The notes beneath the pieces were generated by a model that ran no database searches, was not told the DNA's origin, and saw nothing but the letters and a program-made list of their open reading frames with translations. Made by a program: the position numbers and the translations under genes. From Novosphingobium sp. EMRT-2 (lineage in GTDB: Bacteria; Pseudomonadota; Alphaproteobacteria; Sphingomonadales; Sphingomonadaceae), in the NCBI RefSeq assembly GCF_005145025.1, contig NZ_CP039697.1, positions 62,001 to 126,000 on the forward strand: a stretch of DNA of 64,000 nucleotides, given 5' to 3'. How positions within the stretch are numbered: position 1 is the first letter of the stretch; each line of letters opens with the position of its first letter. This document shows positions 26,924 through 36,176 of the stretch, one piece after another.

Positions 26924-28347
26924 AGCTGCTTCTCCAGCATGGCGACGAGGCGCTTGCGATCGATCATGGTTTCCGGTCCTTCCAGCGGCTGCCGCAGGGC
27001 GTCTTCCAGCGCGGCGTCTGCCGCTCGAAGGCGCGCAAGCGCGTCGATTTCGGCGAGGCGCGCTTCCAGCGCCGCGATCTGCGCGCCGGCCCAGTCCGCA
27101 CGACCGACCGCGCCCTTGGCAAGCTGAGCATCGGCGCGCCGGGCCACGGCTTCGGTCTGCGGCAATTCGGCGCGGCGCACGCGATCGAGCGCTGCTCCCG
27201 CCGCCGCCCGTTCCGCCCGGGCGCTCGCGATCGCGGCCTGTGCCTGTGCGAGCGCGGTTTCGATCGCCGCTCCGGCCTGTGCGCGGCGCGCTTCGGCCGC
27301 GCGGATCGCGGCGCGGTTGAGATCGAACGACGGCACCGTCAGGTTGATCGCGAAGGGCAGCTTCACCAGCCCGCGCTCCCAGGTGTAACCCGGCCCCAGG
27401 CTGACGGCGGGATACTGGCGCGCCAGCTCGCCGCGCAGATCGGCCTCGGCCTGATCGTAGGCGACGATGGTCTTGAGTACGTCGGCGCGGCCGGCCACGG
27501 CGCGGGCGATGGCGGCGGGCGGCGGCAACGGCGTGTCGGCGGGCGCGGCGTCGAAACCGTCCCATGCGACATCAACGCCGTCGAGCGCGGTTGCGGACAG
27601 ACCCAGCACGCCCGCCATCGCGATGCGCGCCTGTTGCGCGCGCCGCTGCTCGTCTTCCAGCGCCCGCGCCGCCTGCGCGCGCTGCGCGCGATAGGGGAAA
27701 AGGTCCAGTCCGGCGATCTCGCCCCGTGCCGCGCGCTGTTCCAGCACCGCCAGTTGCCGGTCACGCATGGCGACGATGGCCGCGCCGAGTTCCGCCTGCC
27801 GGCGCGCGATCAGGTGATCCGCCGTCGCGCGCACCAGCGCCATGCGGTCGGCCCACGCCACCTCGGCCAGATCATAGCGCGCCGCAACCACGCCAAGGTC
27901 CGCCCGCGCCAGCCGCGCGCCGCGCCGGCCGCCGATGTCGAGCGGCAGGTCCACCCCGCCGCCCAGCAGCCATGGCGAGGACGTCGACGGGTCGTTGGCG
28001 TATTCGCTGCTCAGCGTCAGCGTGGGCGATCCCACCTTGCGCGCGCTGCGCGCGTCGCGCCGCGCGGTTTGCAGCGCCGCGCGCGCCTCGGCCACGCGCG
28101 GATCGGAGGCGAGCAGGGCTGCGAACAGCGTGAGGCGATCGATACGGCCGGCTTGTGCGCCGGGCGCGAGCAGCACCGCGTCGCGCTCCGCCGCCGGCGC
28201 ATCGAACGCGCGCGTCGTCTGGCTGGCGATGCGCGCCTCGAGATGGACCGGCGCGGGCGCGACATGCGTGCAGCCGCCTATCCCCGCCAGCAACAGCGGC
28301 AGCGCCCGGCGATGGAGCCGGCACCCGGCTTGACGATCGCGTCCCAT
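26920..28347 (-). CDS. TolC-family outer-membrane efflux lipoprotein
   Basis: A 475-residue protein with a lipobox (LLLAGIGGC, Cys near residue 26) and two long Ala/Arg-rich coiled-coil regions with the repeated architecture of outer-membrane efflux proteins (ASDPRVAEARAALQTARRDARSAR and LARQYPAVSLGPGYTWERG). ATG 28347 is chosen because the lipoprotein signal begins just after it; 21 further codons are open upstream but lack a signal. First gene of the efflux operon, which overlaps the adaptor gene by 4 nt. Confidence 0.83.
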   Translation of the reverse strand: MGRDRQAGCRLHRRALPLLLAGIGGCTHVAPAPVHLEARIASQTTRAFDAPAAERDAVLLAPGAQAGRIDRLTLFAALLASDPRVAEARAALQTARRDARSARKVGSPTLTLSSEYANDPSTSSPWLLGGGVDLPLDIGGRRGARLARADLGVVAARYDLAEVAWADRMALVRATADHLIARRQAELGAAIVAMRDRQLAVLEQRAARGEIAGLDLFPYRAQRAQAARALEDEQRRAQQARIAMAGVLGLSATALDGVDVAWDGFDAAPADTPLPPPAAIARAVAGRADVLKTIVAYDQAEADLRGELARQYPAVSLGPGYTWERGLVKLPFAINLTVPSFDLNRAAIRAAEARRAQAGAAIETALAQAQAAIASARAERAAAGAALDRVRRAELPQTEAVARRADAQLAKGAVGRADWAGAQIAALEARLAEIDALARLRAADAALEDALRQPLEGPETMIDRKRLVAMLEKQL

Positions 28348-28490
28348 GTGCCCGTCCCCCAATATCTGAAAGCGTAACCGGGCCGTCGAACGCGGGAAAG
28401 GCCAGAACACGATGATGACAGGAGTTTAATGAACGGGGCGGCGGTGACCGGCGTGAGGATACCGGCCACCGCCACAGGCGGCGCGCGCCG

Positions 28491-29839
28491 TCAGTACTTC
28501 ACGCGCACATCGAGCAGGAACGAGCGCGGCGGCAGGAAGTTGAACTGATCGTCCACGCCATAGCTCTTGCCGTTGGAGATCGCCGTGATCGCGCGGTTGT
28601 TGAACACGTTGGAAACGTTCACGCCGATGCGGAAACGCGAGCCGATTTCCTGGCTGATCGCGAAATCGCCGACGCTATAGGGCTTGATGCGGTAGTTGCG
28701 TGGCCCCGTGCCGCTGTATTCGCTGGCGTATTGCGGGCCGGTGTACTTCTGCGTGAACGAAACGCGCAGGCCGTTGTGGTTGTAGAAGAAGCCGGCGGCC
28801 GCCGTCGAGAACGGCGCCTTGGCCACCTGCGCGCCGGTGGTCACGCTGTGGGCGTAGTTGTACGATCCGTTGGCGAACAGCGTCAGCCCGCGCACCGGCA
28901 TCACGCTGACCTGGCCTTCCACGCCCTTGTAGCGGACCTGCCCGATGTTCACGAGCGCGTTGGTTGGCGCGCCGGCGGAGGTGTCGCTGGCGATCTTGTT
29001 GTTCACGTCGATGATATAGCCATCGACATCAACCGAGACCTTCTCGCCGTGCCAGACGGTGCCGACCTGATAGTTGGTAGAGGTCTGCGGCTTCAGCGCG
29101 GCGAGGTTCTGTTGCTGGATGGCCTGGTTGGTCGCCGTGTCGGACGCGGTGTAGAAGCTCGACAGGTCGGGCACGTACATGCCTTGCGCGTACTGGCCAT
29201 AGAACGACCAGTTCGAGCGCACCATCCAGTTGACCGTGGCGAAGGGCAGTACCTTGGTCCAGGTCGCCGACGTGTCGATCGGCGTGCGCGACTTCTGGTT
29301 GACGCTGGCATTGATCGAGCGGTTGAAGTGGACGTACTTCACGCCCGGCGTAATCGCCAGCCCCTCGAACGGGCGGAACTCGAACTCGCCGAACAGCTGG
29401 TACTGGTTCCAGTCGGAATGCTGGAGATAGCCGACATTGGCAATCGAGATCGGCGGCAGGCTAGCCTTGGCGGCCGTGCCGTCGGCGAACTTCTCGTTGT
29501 AGCTCGGAAGGCCCGTGGTCCGGTCCAGGTCAAGCAGATGGCGATCGGTGGCGGCATGCTCGAACCAGCCGCCGACGCGGATCTTGCCCATCGAGAAGTC
29601 GTAGTTGATCTGGCCGATGTAGCCCAGCACCCGGTACTTGTTGAGCTTGTCGTAGCCGAGAATATCGGTCGCCGCAGACGGCGCGGTGACGGCCTTGTAG
29701 GGCGAGGTAGCCGTGCTCGCACCCGAGAAGCCGGTCACCACGCTGCCGGTGTTCCCCGAAAGCGTGTTGTTGGTGTACCCGTACATGTAGGCGCGGTTGT
29801 CCATCGAGAAGCCGCCGCCCAGGTTGCTCTGCAGGCGGA
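28491..29839 (-). CDS. TonB-dependent receptor, 3' exon (C-terminal barrel)
   Basis: This is the second part of the receptor gene that begins at 33154. After removal of the group II intron (29840-32079) the reading continues TTCTCGTACA joined to TCCGCCTGCAG, giving DFSY-IRLQSNLGGGFSMDN without a frame change. The two exons total 2424 nt, exactly 808 codons. The encoded strands (NYRIKPYSVGDFAI; FLPPRSFLLDVRVKY with a final Tyr) complete the barrel. Read alone, translation could start only at an internal ATG (29804), which would lack signal and plug, so function depends on splicing. Confidence 0.85.
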
Positions 29840-29874
29840 GTGGAGTAGGAAGCGCATAAGCGCTTCCCCTCCCC

Positions 29875-29908
29875 GAACCGTACGTGCACCTTTCAGCGCA
29901 TACGGCTC
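29875..29908 (-). ncRNA. Group II intron domain V
   Basis: A 34-nt hairpin starting GAGCCGTATGCG, with a GAAA-containing loop region and ending CGTACGGTTC. The paired arms GAGCCGTA and TACGGTTC and the 34-nt length are characteristic of the catalytic domain V of bacterial group II introns. Confidence 0.9.
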
Positions 29909-29913
29909 TCTAT

Positions 29914-31443
29914 TCAACCTTGGCCCAAGGCCATGGCGACATCATGATAGCGGGAGGTGACGGTGTTTCGAAGCTCGTCCCGATAGATGTAGGGATTTCG
30001 CTCCGGATTCCGCCACCGGAACTGCATCTTCTGGCTTGTGACCAGTCGTCGCAGTGCCTTGCCGACGGCATTGCCCTGATTGCTTCGACCGTAGACCAGC
30101 CACGTTTTCGATTGGCCGGTTTCCGGCATGCGGTACCATTTACGCATCAAAGGCTTGATACGGGACCGGTACTTCTGCGCCAACCAGTGCGCCATTTTCC
30201 AGAACACGACGGTGTCGATGCGCCGGAATGTGCGCGCCGTGAAGTCGGTGAACCTGTAGAACGCAGCCCACCCCGCCAGCTGGCGGTTCAGGCCGTCGAT
30301 CATGTCCACCGCGGCAACCTCATGATTGCCGGAGAGTACCTCGACCAATCGGCGAGCAAAGGTCTTGGCCTTCTCCTTGGGTATCGTCGAGACCACGGAC
30401 ATGCGTCCGCTCGATCCCCGCCTGCGGATAATCCGGTGCCCGAGGAACACGAACCCGTCGTCGACGTGAGTGATATGGCTCTTGTCCATATTCAACGTCA
30501 GCTTCAGGTCGTCTTCCAGAAAGGCCCGGCATTCCTCGCGGATGGCCTCGGCATGTGCCTTGGTGCCCTTGACGATGACAACGAAGTCATCGGCGTAACG
30601 GCAGTAGGCGACAGCAGGTTTCCATTGCCGGTTCTCGCGAACCGTGATGGGGCGCCCCTGCTGGATGCCGAAGTTCCATGCCCAGCGATCCTTTCGCGCC
30701 TTGTCGCTCAGGTATTTCGCCTCCAGCCACGCATCAAACTCATGGAGCATGATGTTGGACAGGAGCGGCGATAGCACGCCGCCTTGCGGTACACCTTCGC
30801 TTGAGGCGACGAACAGGCCACGGTCGATGTGGCCAGCCTTCAGGAATCGCCAGAGCAGATCAACAAACCGATCATCCCGGATTCGCCGCCGAACGCAGCG
30901 AAGCAGAAGCCGGTGGTGGACCGTATCGAAGTAGCTCGCCAGATCACCTTCGATGATCCAGCGGCCCCGCGTTCCGGCACCACTATCCTGCAACTGTATC
31001 TTCACGGTCCGGACAGCGTGATGCACGCTGCGTTCCGGCCTGAAGCCGTAGGAGAGGCGATGGAAGTCGCTTTCCCAGATCGGCTCCATGGCCATCAGCA
31101 TCGCGCGCTGGACGATGCGGTCCTGCAGGGTCGGGATACCCAGTGGTCGTTTCTTGCCATTGGCTTTCGGGATATAGATTCGCCTGACCGGCTGCGGGTG
31201 ATAACTCCCCGTCAGCAAGTCCGTTCGCAGACTGGCCAGCTGTTCTGCCAATCCGGCCTGCATCCGTTGCTTGTCCATTCCGTCGATGCCCGGCGTATTG
31301 GCGCCACTCGACGCCAGCACGATCCGAGCCGCCTCGGCAAGCCACGCCCGATCGGCAATGAGCCGGAGAAGGCGATCGAACTTGCGGTTCTGGTCGCTCT
31401 CGGCCCACGTCGCGAGCTTGTGCTGCATTTCGCTGATTATCAA
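29914..31443 (-). CDS. ltrA: Group II intron reverse transcriptase/maturase
   Basis: A 509-residue LtrA-type protein. The reverse transcriptase domain includes KRPLGIPTLQDRIVQ, SYGFRPERSVHHAV, the SEGVPQGGVLSPLLSN motif and the catalytic YCRYADDF. The maturase domain X/GIIM follows (DGLNRQLAGWAAFYRF, then KYRSRIKPLMRKWYRM). No C-terminal HNH endonuclease motif (paired CxxC/HNH) is visible, so mobility would rely on endonuclease-independent retrohoming. TTG at 31443 is taken as start because GAGGTG lies 7 nt upstream; ATG 31428 is the alternative. It is encoded in intron domain IV and should help splice this intron. Confidence 0.93.
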   Translation of the reverse strand: MIISEMQHKLATWAESDQNRKFDRLLRLIADRAWLAEAARIVLASSGANTPGIDGMDKQRMQAGLAEQLASLRTDLLTGSYHPQPVRRIYIPKANGKKRPLGIPTLQDRIVQRAMLMAMEPIWESDFHRLSYGFRPERSVHHAVRTVKIQLQDSGAGTRGRWIIEGDLASYFDTVHHRLLLRCVRRRIRDDRFVDLLWRFLKAGHIDRGLFVASSEGVPQGGVLSPLLSNIMLHEFDAWLEAKYLSDKARKDRWAWNFGIQQGRPITVRENRQWKPAVAYCRYADDFVVIVKGTKAHAEAIREECRAFLEDDLKLTLNMDKSHITHVDDGFVFLGHRIIRRRGSSGRMSVVSTIPKEKAKTFARRLVEVLSGNHEVAAVDMIDGLNRQLAGWAAFYRFTDFTARTFRRIDTVVFWKMAHWLAQKYRSRIKPLMRKWYRMPETGQSKTWLVYGRSNQGNAVGKALRRLVTSQKMQFRWRNPERNPYIYRDELRNTVTSRYHDVAMALGQG

Positions 31444-32079
31444 AGGTCTTCACCTCGTTTGGTCAGGTAGTTTGCACTTCAAGCTGATTGAACTGTCCCC
31501 CTTCGCCATGTGACAGGCTTTCCCTGTCGCGGACTACTACGGGGACTCCGCCAGCATGGTGGACATCGGGGCCAACTCCCTTGGCATTCCATCATGCCTT
31601 CCCTCGTTCATATGCTGGACTTTCGCGCGCTGGGGAGGCTGCCGGTCGCAGTCCTTGTCCTTGCGTCCCGCAAGTCGATGCCGATGCCATGGCCTGGCTG
31701 CATTCTCTCCATGGCTCCATGCGGGCGACCTACATATACGCCCGCATTCGGATGCCGCCGACATACGTCTCCGGCGCCATCATCAGCATTCCGCCTGTTA
31801 AGCCGTGTAGGCGAAGGCGACATTTCAGCCCTCGGATGCGGATTAACCGGTTCGTGTTCCTCAACCTTCCAGCGCTACAGCCTCGGGGACCATCTCGGCG
31901 TAACGGCTTCGCCTCAATCCCCTTTACCTGCGGGCTACGTCACCCTGCCAGTTGACGGCAGGTCACCGCCGCTTGGGCTCATGCCCCCTCACAGCAGAGG
32001 GCAAGGCATTCGTTCAATTCCTCCTTTCTCCTTTGCATTCCAGTCATATGCACCCCGGACCATCCGGGACGAGGCGCAC

Positions 32080-33154
32080 TGTACGAGAAGTCCGTCGTTT
32101 TGTCGGTGCGGTTGTACTTCCAGTAGTCCTGCTTGGTGGGATCGTTGCCGAGGCCATAGTTCCGGCCATATTGGCCGATCTGCGAGGTGGCCGTGCAGTT
32201 GTCGGCGGTAAGCTGGGTTCCGGCCGGCAAGGCTGTGCCGCCGGTGCCACAGGTCGCGCCCTTCAGCACGTCGGACTGGTAGTAGTAGTTGCGGTTCCAG
32301 GTCGACAGCAGCGTCAGCGTGTTCGAGGAGCCGATCGGGACCACCGCCTTAGCGAACAGGTTCTTCGACTGGACCGGTGAATAGGTCAGCGCGCCGTCGG
32401 ACTGGAGATACTGGCCGCCCAGCATGAACTTGGCGCCGCCCAGCTTGTCGATCGCGCCCGACTGGAACTCGGCACGGCCGATGAACGTGTTCCAGTTGCC
32501 GATCAGTCCTTCGACCTGCCCGCCCATCTGGTCCTTCACCGCGCGCGAATACATGTTGATGTTGCCGCCATAGGTCGCCTGGCCGAGCTGGCTGGCGTTG
32601 CCCGGGCCGCGATCGACCACCACCGTCTCGATCGTGGTCGAAGGGAAGAACGCGGTCGAATGGTGGGTGGGGTTGTTGGTGTCGGCAAACGGGATCGAAT
32701 CATAGGTGACGTTGTAGTCGCCATCCTGGAAACCGCGGATCGTCGCCTTGGTCTCGCTGAAGCCGGCACCGTTGCTGCTGCCGCTGATCGAGACGCTGGG
32801 GGTGATCGCGATCAGCTGATTGAAGTCCGCCGTCGGGGAAACGGTGCTGTCGATGTATTCGCGGCCCACAGCGGCCTGCGGCTGCGTGGTCGTCAACGAG
32901 GCGGTGATCTGCGCGGCCTCCGCCGCTTTCGAGCCGATTACGATGATGTCGGAGGAGGTCAGCGACTGGCGGTCGTTGGCCTGCCCGGCCTGGTTGGCGC
33001 TGGTGGACTGCTCGTCCTCCGCCGCGCTGGCGGCCGCTGCGTCGGCGTCGGCGGTTTCGGCGGCGGTTTCAGCAGCACGGGCCGCGGCCGGCAGCGTGGC
33101 GGTGAGCAGGCTCGTCGCGGCCAGAAGCGCGGCGCGGTGGTAGGTCTTGGTCAT
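32080..33154 (-). CDS. TonB-dependent receptor, 5' exon (signal, plug, first strands)
   Basis: The first 358 codons and one extra base of a receptor gene: signal peptide to about residue 27 (LTATLPAAARA), a low-complexity Ala/Glu linker, TonB box region SSDIIVIGSK, plug (FNQLIAITPSVSISGSSNGAGFSETKATIRG in pieces, VDRGPGNASQLGQATYGGNI) and early barrel strands up to KTTDFSY. Without splicing, translation would run into the intron and stop at 31979 after 34 foreign residues. The gene begins 48 nt after the acid phosphatase gene in the same direction, so a phosphate-ester ligand is an attractive guess. Confidence 0.85.
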
Positions 33155-33202
33155 GATGCCCTCATGGTTCGGAAGAAAGGAACGGATCGGCCGCTGGCGC
33201 GG

Positions 33203-33904
33203 TCAGTGCGTGGAAAGTTCGGTGCGTGCGGCGGCGATGCGCGCGGCAAGCCGGGGGTCCGCCAGAAGACGTTCGGCGACGAGCGTGCCGACGACATGGC
33301 CGGCTTCGAGATCGGACAGGTAGTGGACGCCGCAGACCGCGCGGCTCATCGCATAGTCGTCCGCACGGGCAAGGATCGCGGGCGCGCGGTCCGGCATCAG
33401 GCGCACCAGCGTCCAGGCCAGCGCATAGCCGATGCTGGCATGGCCGCTGGGATAGGATCGCGGCGCTGCTGTCGCGTCCTTCTTGCCGCAATGCGGCAGG
33501 GCCGGATCGGCGCCATAGGGGCGCAGGCGGGCGAAGTGATCCTTCGCCACGACCACCGCGCCCTCGGTCTCCTCGGTCACGATGCCGAGCAGTGCGGCCG
33601 TTTGCGGCAGCGTGGCGAGATCGCGGCCGACCACCGCGTTAAAGGCGGAAGCGTTTTCGTGCGCGCCGTCCCAGCGCGCCTGTTCGAGCCGTTCGGGGCT
33701 GGCCGCCGCGATGATCCGGCGCACCTCGTCCAGTTCGCGCGTCTCGCGCGCCGATCCCGCCGCCGGGGGTGGGGGCAGCAGGCGTTCGGGCACGAAGGCC
33801 GATGGGTCGAGGTAATGCGTCGCCTCCGGTTCCGCGCTGGCGGGGGCGCAGGGTGCAAGAAGACAGGCCGCGAAAGCAGCCAGAACGTGCCTGGTGGCTG
33901 GCAT
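33203..33904 (-). CDS. Class A nonspecific acid phosphatase (PAP2 superfamily)
   Basis: A 233-residue secreted enzyme with a signal peptide (LAAFAACLLAPCAPASA). All three PAP2 active-site motifs are present: KDHFARLRP (KX6RP), RSYPSGHAS (PSGH) and SRAVCGVHYLSD (SRX5HX3D), the pattern of PhoN/PhoC periplasmic acid phosphatases. ATG 33904 is chosen because GAGGGAAC precedes it and the signal peptide begins there. Upstream, in the same direction, is a two-component system; downstream is the intron-split TonB receptor. Together they look like a phosphate-ester acquisition unit. Confidence 0.88.
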   Translation of the reverse strand: MPATRHVLAAFAACLLAPCAPASAEPEATHYLDPSAFVPERLLPPPPAAGSARETRELDEVRRIIAAASPERLEQARWDGAHENASAFNAVVGRDLATLPQTAALLGIVTEETEGAVVVAKDHFARLRPYGADPALPHCGKKDATAAPRSYPSGHASIGYALAWTLVRLMPDRAPAILARADDYAMSRAVCGVHYLSDLEAGHVVGTLVAERLLADPRLAARIAAARTELSTH

Positions 33905-34047
33905 TGGAATGTTCCCTCGTCGCGCCCCGGTCCGGATCAGACCACAGGTCACGAGAGGGGCGCTAGGCGGGGTCCATGACGGAAAGGTGACAGGCCGCGA
34001 GTCGCGCGCCACAAAACCGTCAACATTGCAAATTTAGAATGTAGCGT

Positions 34048-35418
34048 TCAGGCGGCCGGGACCGCGTCAGGCAGGGCGGGCAGGCGGATGCGGACCTTGA
34101 GGCCGGGCGCGTTGTCCGCCAGTTCCAGCGACCCCTGATGGAACCGCACGATCGCGCGGGCGATCGCGAGGCCCAGCCCGCTGCCCCGGCGCAGCCCGGA
34201 CCCCTTGCCCCGCTCGAATGGCAGCAGCACGCGATCGCGCTCGCCTTCGGCCAGGCCCGGTCCGTCGTCATCGATCGCGATCAGGGCGGATTCGCCAGCC
34301 TGTTCCAGCGACAGCGTCGCGCGCGTCCCGGCGGGCGTGTGCGTGACCACGTTTTCCAGCAGGTTGACGATCATCTGGTTGAACAGGTCCGCGTCCCCAC
34401 GCACGCGCACCGGTTCGAGCCGGCCGAGTTCCAGCGCGCAGCCGGCATCGGCGATGACCGGCTCCATCGTTTCGGCGATGTCTTCCAGCATGTCGCGTAG
34501 CGGCAGGTCGCGCACGGCAGACGGGTGGCGCCCCGTCTCTATCTCGGCCAGCCGGAGCAAGGCATCGAAGATCGCGATAATCGAGGCGCATTCGCGTTCG
34601 GCGCGTTCGAGCAGGTGCGCGCGGTCGGCCTCCGCCGTTTCCGCTGTCAGCAACCCGCGCAGCCGCGTCAGCGGCGTGCGCAGGTCATGCGCGAGATGGC
34701 TGGAGAACTGGCGTTGGGTGTTCACCATGTCCTCCATCCGGTCGAGCATCCGGTTCAGGCTTTCCGCCTGCACCGCGAACATTCCGTCAAGCCGGTCGGA
34801 TGGAATGCGACGGGTGAGGTCGCCCTGCGCGATGGCGTCGGCCGCCGCCTGCGTTTCCGCCAGACGCCGGGCGGTCAGGCGCGCGAACAGGATCGTGGCG
34901 GCAAGCCCCACCAGCAGCGCGGACACGAAGATCGCGGCAACCACGGAAGGGAGCAGGGCGCGCAGGCTTGCGGCTGCCTCGCTGTGCTGCACCACCACGA
35001 ACAGGCTGCCATCGGGCCGTCGCGTGGCGAGCGCGCGCCCTTTCTGGGGCTTCCTGCCGCCGCCCATGAAGGTGACGTCCGAATAGCCCGGTTGCGGCGC
35101 GGCCAGGTCCAGCCTTCCCGCCATGAGCCGGCCGGTGGCATCGTAGAACAGGTAGGTCCTCTCGCTCAGCATCTTGCGCCGCTGCCATTCCTGGATGCGG
35201 GCGATGACATCGGCATCGGTTGCCGGCCCCGTGGCAACGGGGCGCAGGAACTTGGCTACGTGAACCTGCAAGGCATCGTCGATGCGCTGGGCGATCCGTT
35301 CCTCGGCCACCAGGAAAACGATCACGCCCATGGCGAGCATGGCCAGTGCGAACGCCACGCCGAACTGGATGGCGAGCCGCCCCGGCCCAGGTGCGCGCCG
35401 GGCGGCCGACGCGGTCAC
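34048..35418 (-). CDS. Sensor histidine kinase (HAMP, HisKA, HATPase)
   Basis: A 456-residue membrane kinase. There are two transmembrane segments around residues 21-40 (FALAMLAMGVIVFLV) and 155-178 (SVVAAIFVSALLVGLAATILF), with a periplasmic sensor region between them. A HAMP linker follows, then the phospho-acceptor box SHLAHDLRTPLTRLRG and an ATPase domain with N box NLLENVVTHT, DDDGPGL and the GSGLGLAIAR glycine box. GTG 35418 overlaps the TGA of the response regulator gene (GTGA). It lies 143 nt upstream of the acid phosphatase gene, its likely target. The signal is unknown. Confidence 0.88.
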   Translation of the reverse strand: MTASAARRAPGPGRLAIQFGVAFALAMLAMGVIVFLVAEERIAQRIDDALQVHVAKFLRPVATGPATDADVIARIQEWQRRKMLSERTYLFYDATGRLMAGRLDLAAPQPGYSDVTFMGGGRKPQKGRALATRRPDGSLFVVVQHSEAAASLRALLPSVVAAIFVSALLVGLAATILFARLTARRLAETQAAADAIAQGDLTRRIPSDRLDGMFAVQAESLNRMLDRMEDMVNTQRQFSSHLAHDLRTPLTRLRGLLTAETAEADRAHLLERAERECASIIAIFDALLRLAEIETGRHPSAVRDLPLRDMLEDIAETMEPVIADAGCALELGRLEPVRVRGDADLFNQMIVNLLENVVTHTPAGTRATLSLEQAGESALIAIDDDGPGLAEGERDRVLLPFERGKGSGLRRGSGLGLAIARAIVRFHQGSLELADNAPGLKVRIRLPALPDAVPAA

Positions 35419-36098
35419 CGGCACCGCTCCGAACGCAGCACGTATCCCGAGCCGCGCAGCGTGTCGATCGGGTCGCAGCCCAGTTCCTCCAGCCGCGCGC
35501 GCAACCGGCTCATGTTGCTTTCCACGATGTTGGTGGTGGGCGTGAAGGCATAGCCCCAAACGCTTTCGAGCAACATTCCGCGCGTCACCAGCCGGTCGGC
35601 GCAGCGCATCAGGTGGGCAAGGAGCGAGAACTGCTTGCGGTTGAGTTCGATGGTGCGGTCGAGAAACAGCACCGAATGGCTGCTGGGGTCCAGCTTCAGC
35701 CTGCCGACCGCCAGCCCGGTGTCGGAAGGGGGCGTCGGCGCGGCGCGACGGGTCACGGCGTTGAGGCGGGCCACCAGTTCGTCCATGTCGAACGGCTTGG
35801 CCAGATAGTCGTCGGCGCCGGCGGCGAGGCCTTCGATGCGGTCCTTCACCGTGCCGAGCGCGCTGAGCATGACCACCGGCGGCAGCCTGCGTTCAGCGCG
35901 CAGCCGCGCCAGCACCTCAATCCCGCTCATGCCCGGCAGCAACCGGTCGAGAACCATGCCCGAAAAGCGCTGGCGCTCGACCGCCGCGAGCGCGTCCTCG
36001 CCCGAGGCGACCCGTTCGGGCCGGTAGCCCAGCGTGCCCAGGCAGGCCGTGATGTGGTCGGCAATCACGGCATCGTCTTCCACCACCAGCACACGCAC
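35415..36098 (-). CDS. OmpR/PhoB-family response regulator
   Basis: A 227-residue regulator. The receiver domain has the acidic pair VEDDAV, the phospho-acceptor Asp in MVLDRLLPGMSG and the conserved Lys in DYLAKPFD. A winged-helix trans_reg_C domain follows (ELNRKQFSLLAHLMRCADRL; VESNMSRLRARLEELG; IDTLRGSGYVLR). The start is GTG 36098 behind GGAGG. It is cotranscribed with the sensor kinase (4-nt overlap) and probably controls the phosphatase-receptor genes downstream. Confidence 0.9.
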   Translation of the reverse strand: MRVLVVEDDAVIADHITACLGTLGYRPERVASGEDALAAVERQRFSGMVLDRLLPGMSGIEVLARLRAERRLPPVVMLSALGTVKDRIEGLAAGADDYLAKPFDMDELVARLNAVTRRAAPTPPSDTGLAVGRLKLDPSSHSVLFLDRTIELNRKQFSLLAHLMRCADRLVTRGMLLESVWGYAFTPTTNIVESNMSRLRARLEELGCDPIDTLRGSGYVLRSERCR

Positions 36099-36176
36099 GG
36101 CCGCCTCCTGTTTCCGGAAGGCTTTTGCGATGGAGATGTGACTGTTGTGAGACGGAGTGGCGAAATCAGGCGCGTG

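Larger units (their letters stand above)
29840..32079 (-). mobile_element. Group II intron with maturase, inserted in a TonB receptor gene
   Basis: A 2240-nt intron in the sense orientation of the receptor gene. The 5' end is GTGCGCC (GUGYG consensus) at 32079. The 3' end carries a canonical 34-nt domain V (29875-29908) and a domain VI hairpin (GGAAGCGC/GCGCTTCC) with a bulged A at 29846, seven bases from the terminal AC at 29840. The 636 nt before the maturase ORF hold structured, non-coding sequence for domains I-III. Boundaries are fixed by requiring an in-frame splice. I could not identify EBS/IBS pairing by eye with confidence. Confidence 0.92.

Noticed and set aside
31444..32079. Small open frames in the 5' part of the intron
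   Set aside because: They overlap on both strands, lack ribosome sites and family similarity, and lie in the region expected to fold as intron domains I-III.
28491..33154. TonB receptor as a pseudogene broken by an insertion
   Set aside because: The insertion is a structurally complete group II intron and exon joining restores the frame exactly, so a spliced functional gene is the simpler reading.
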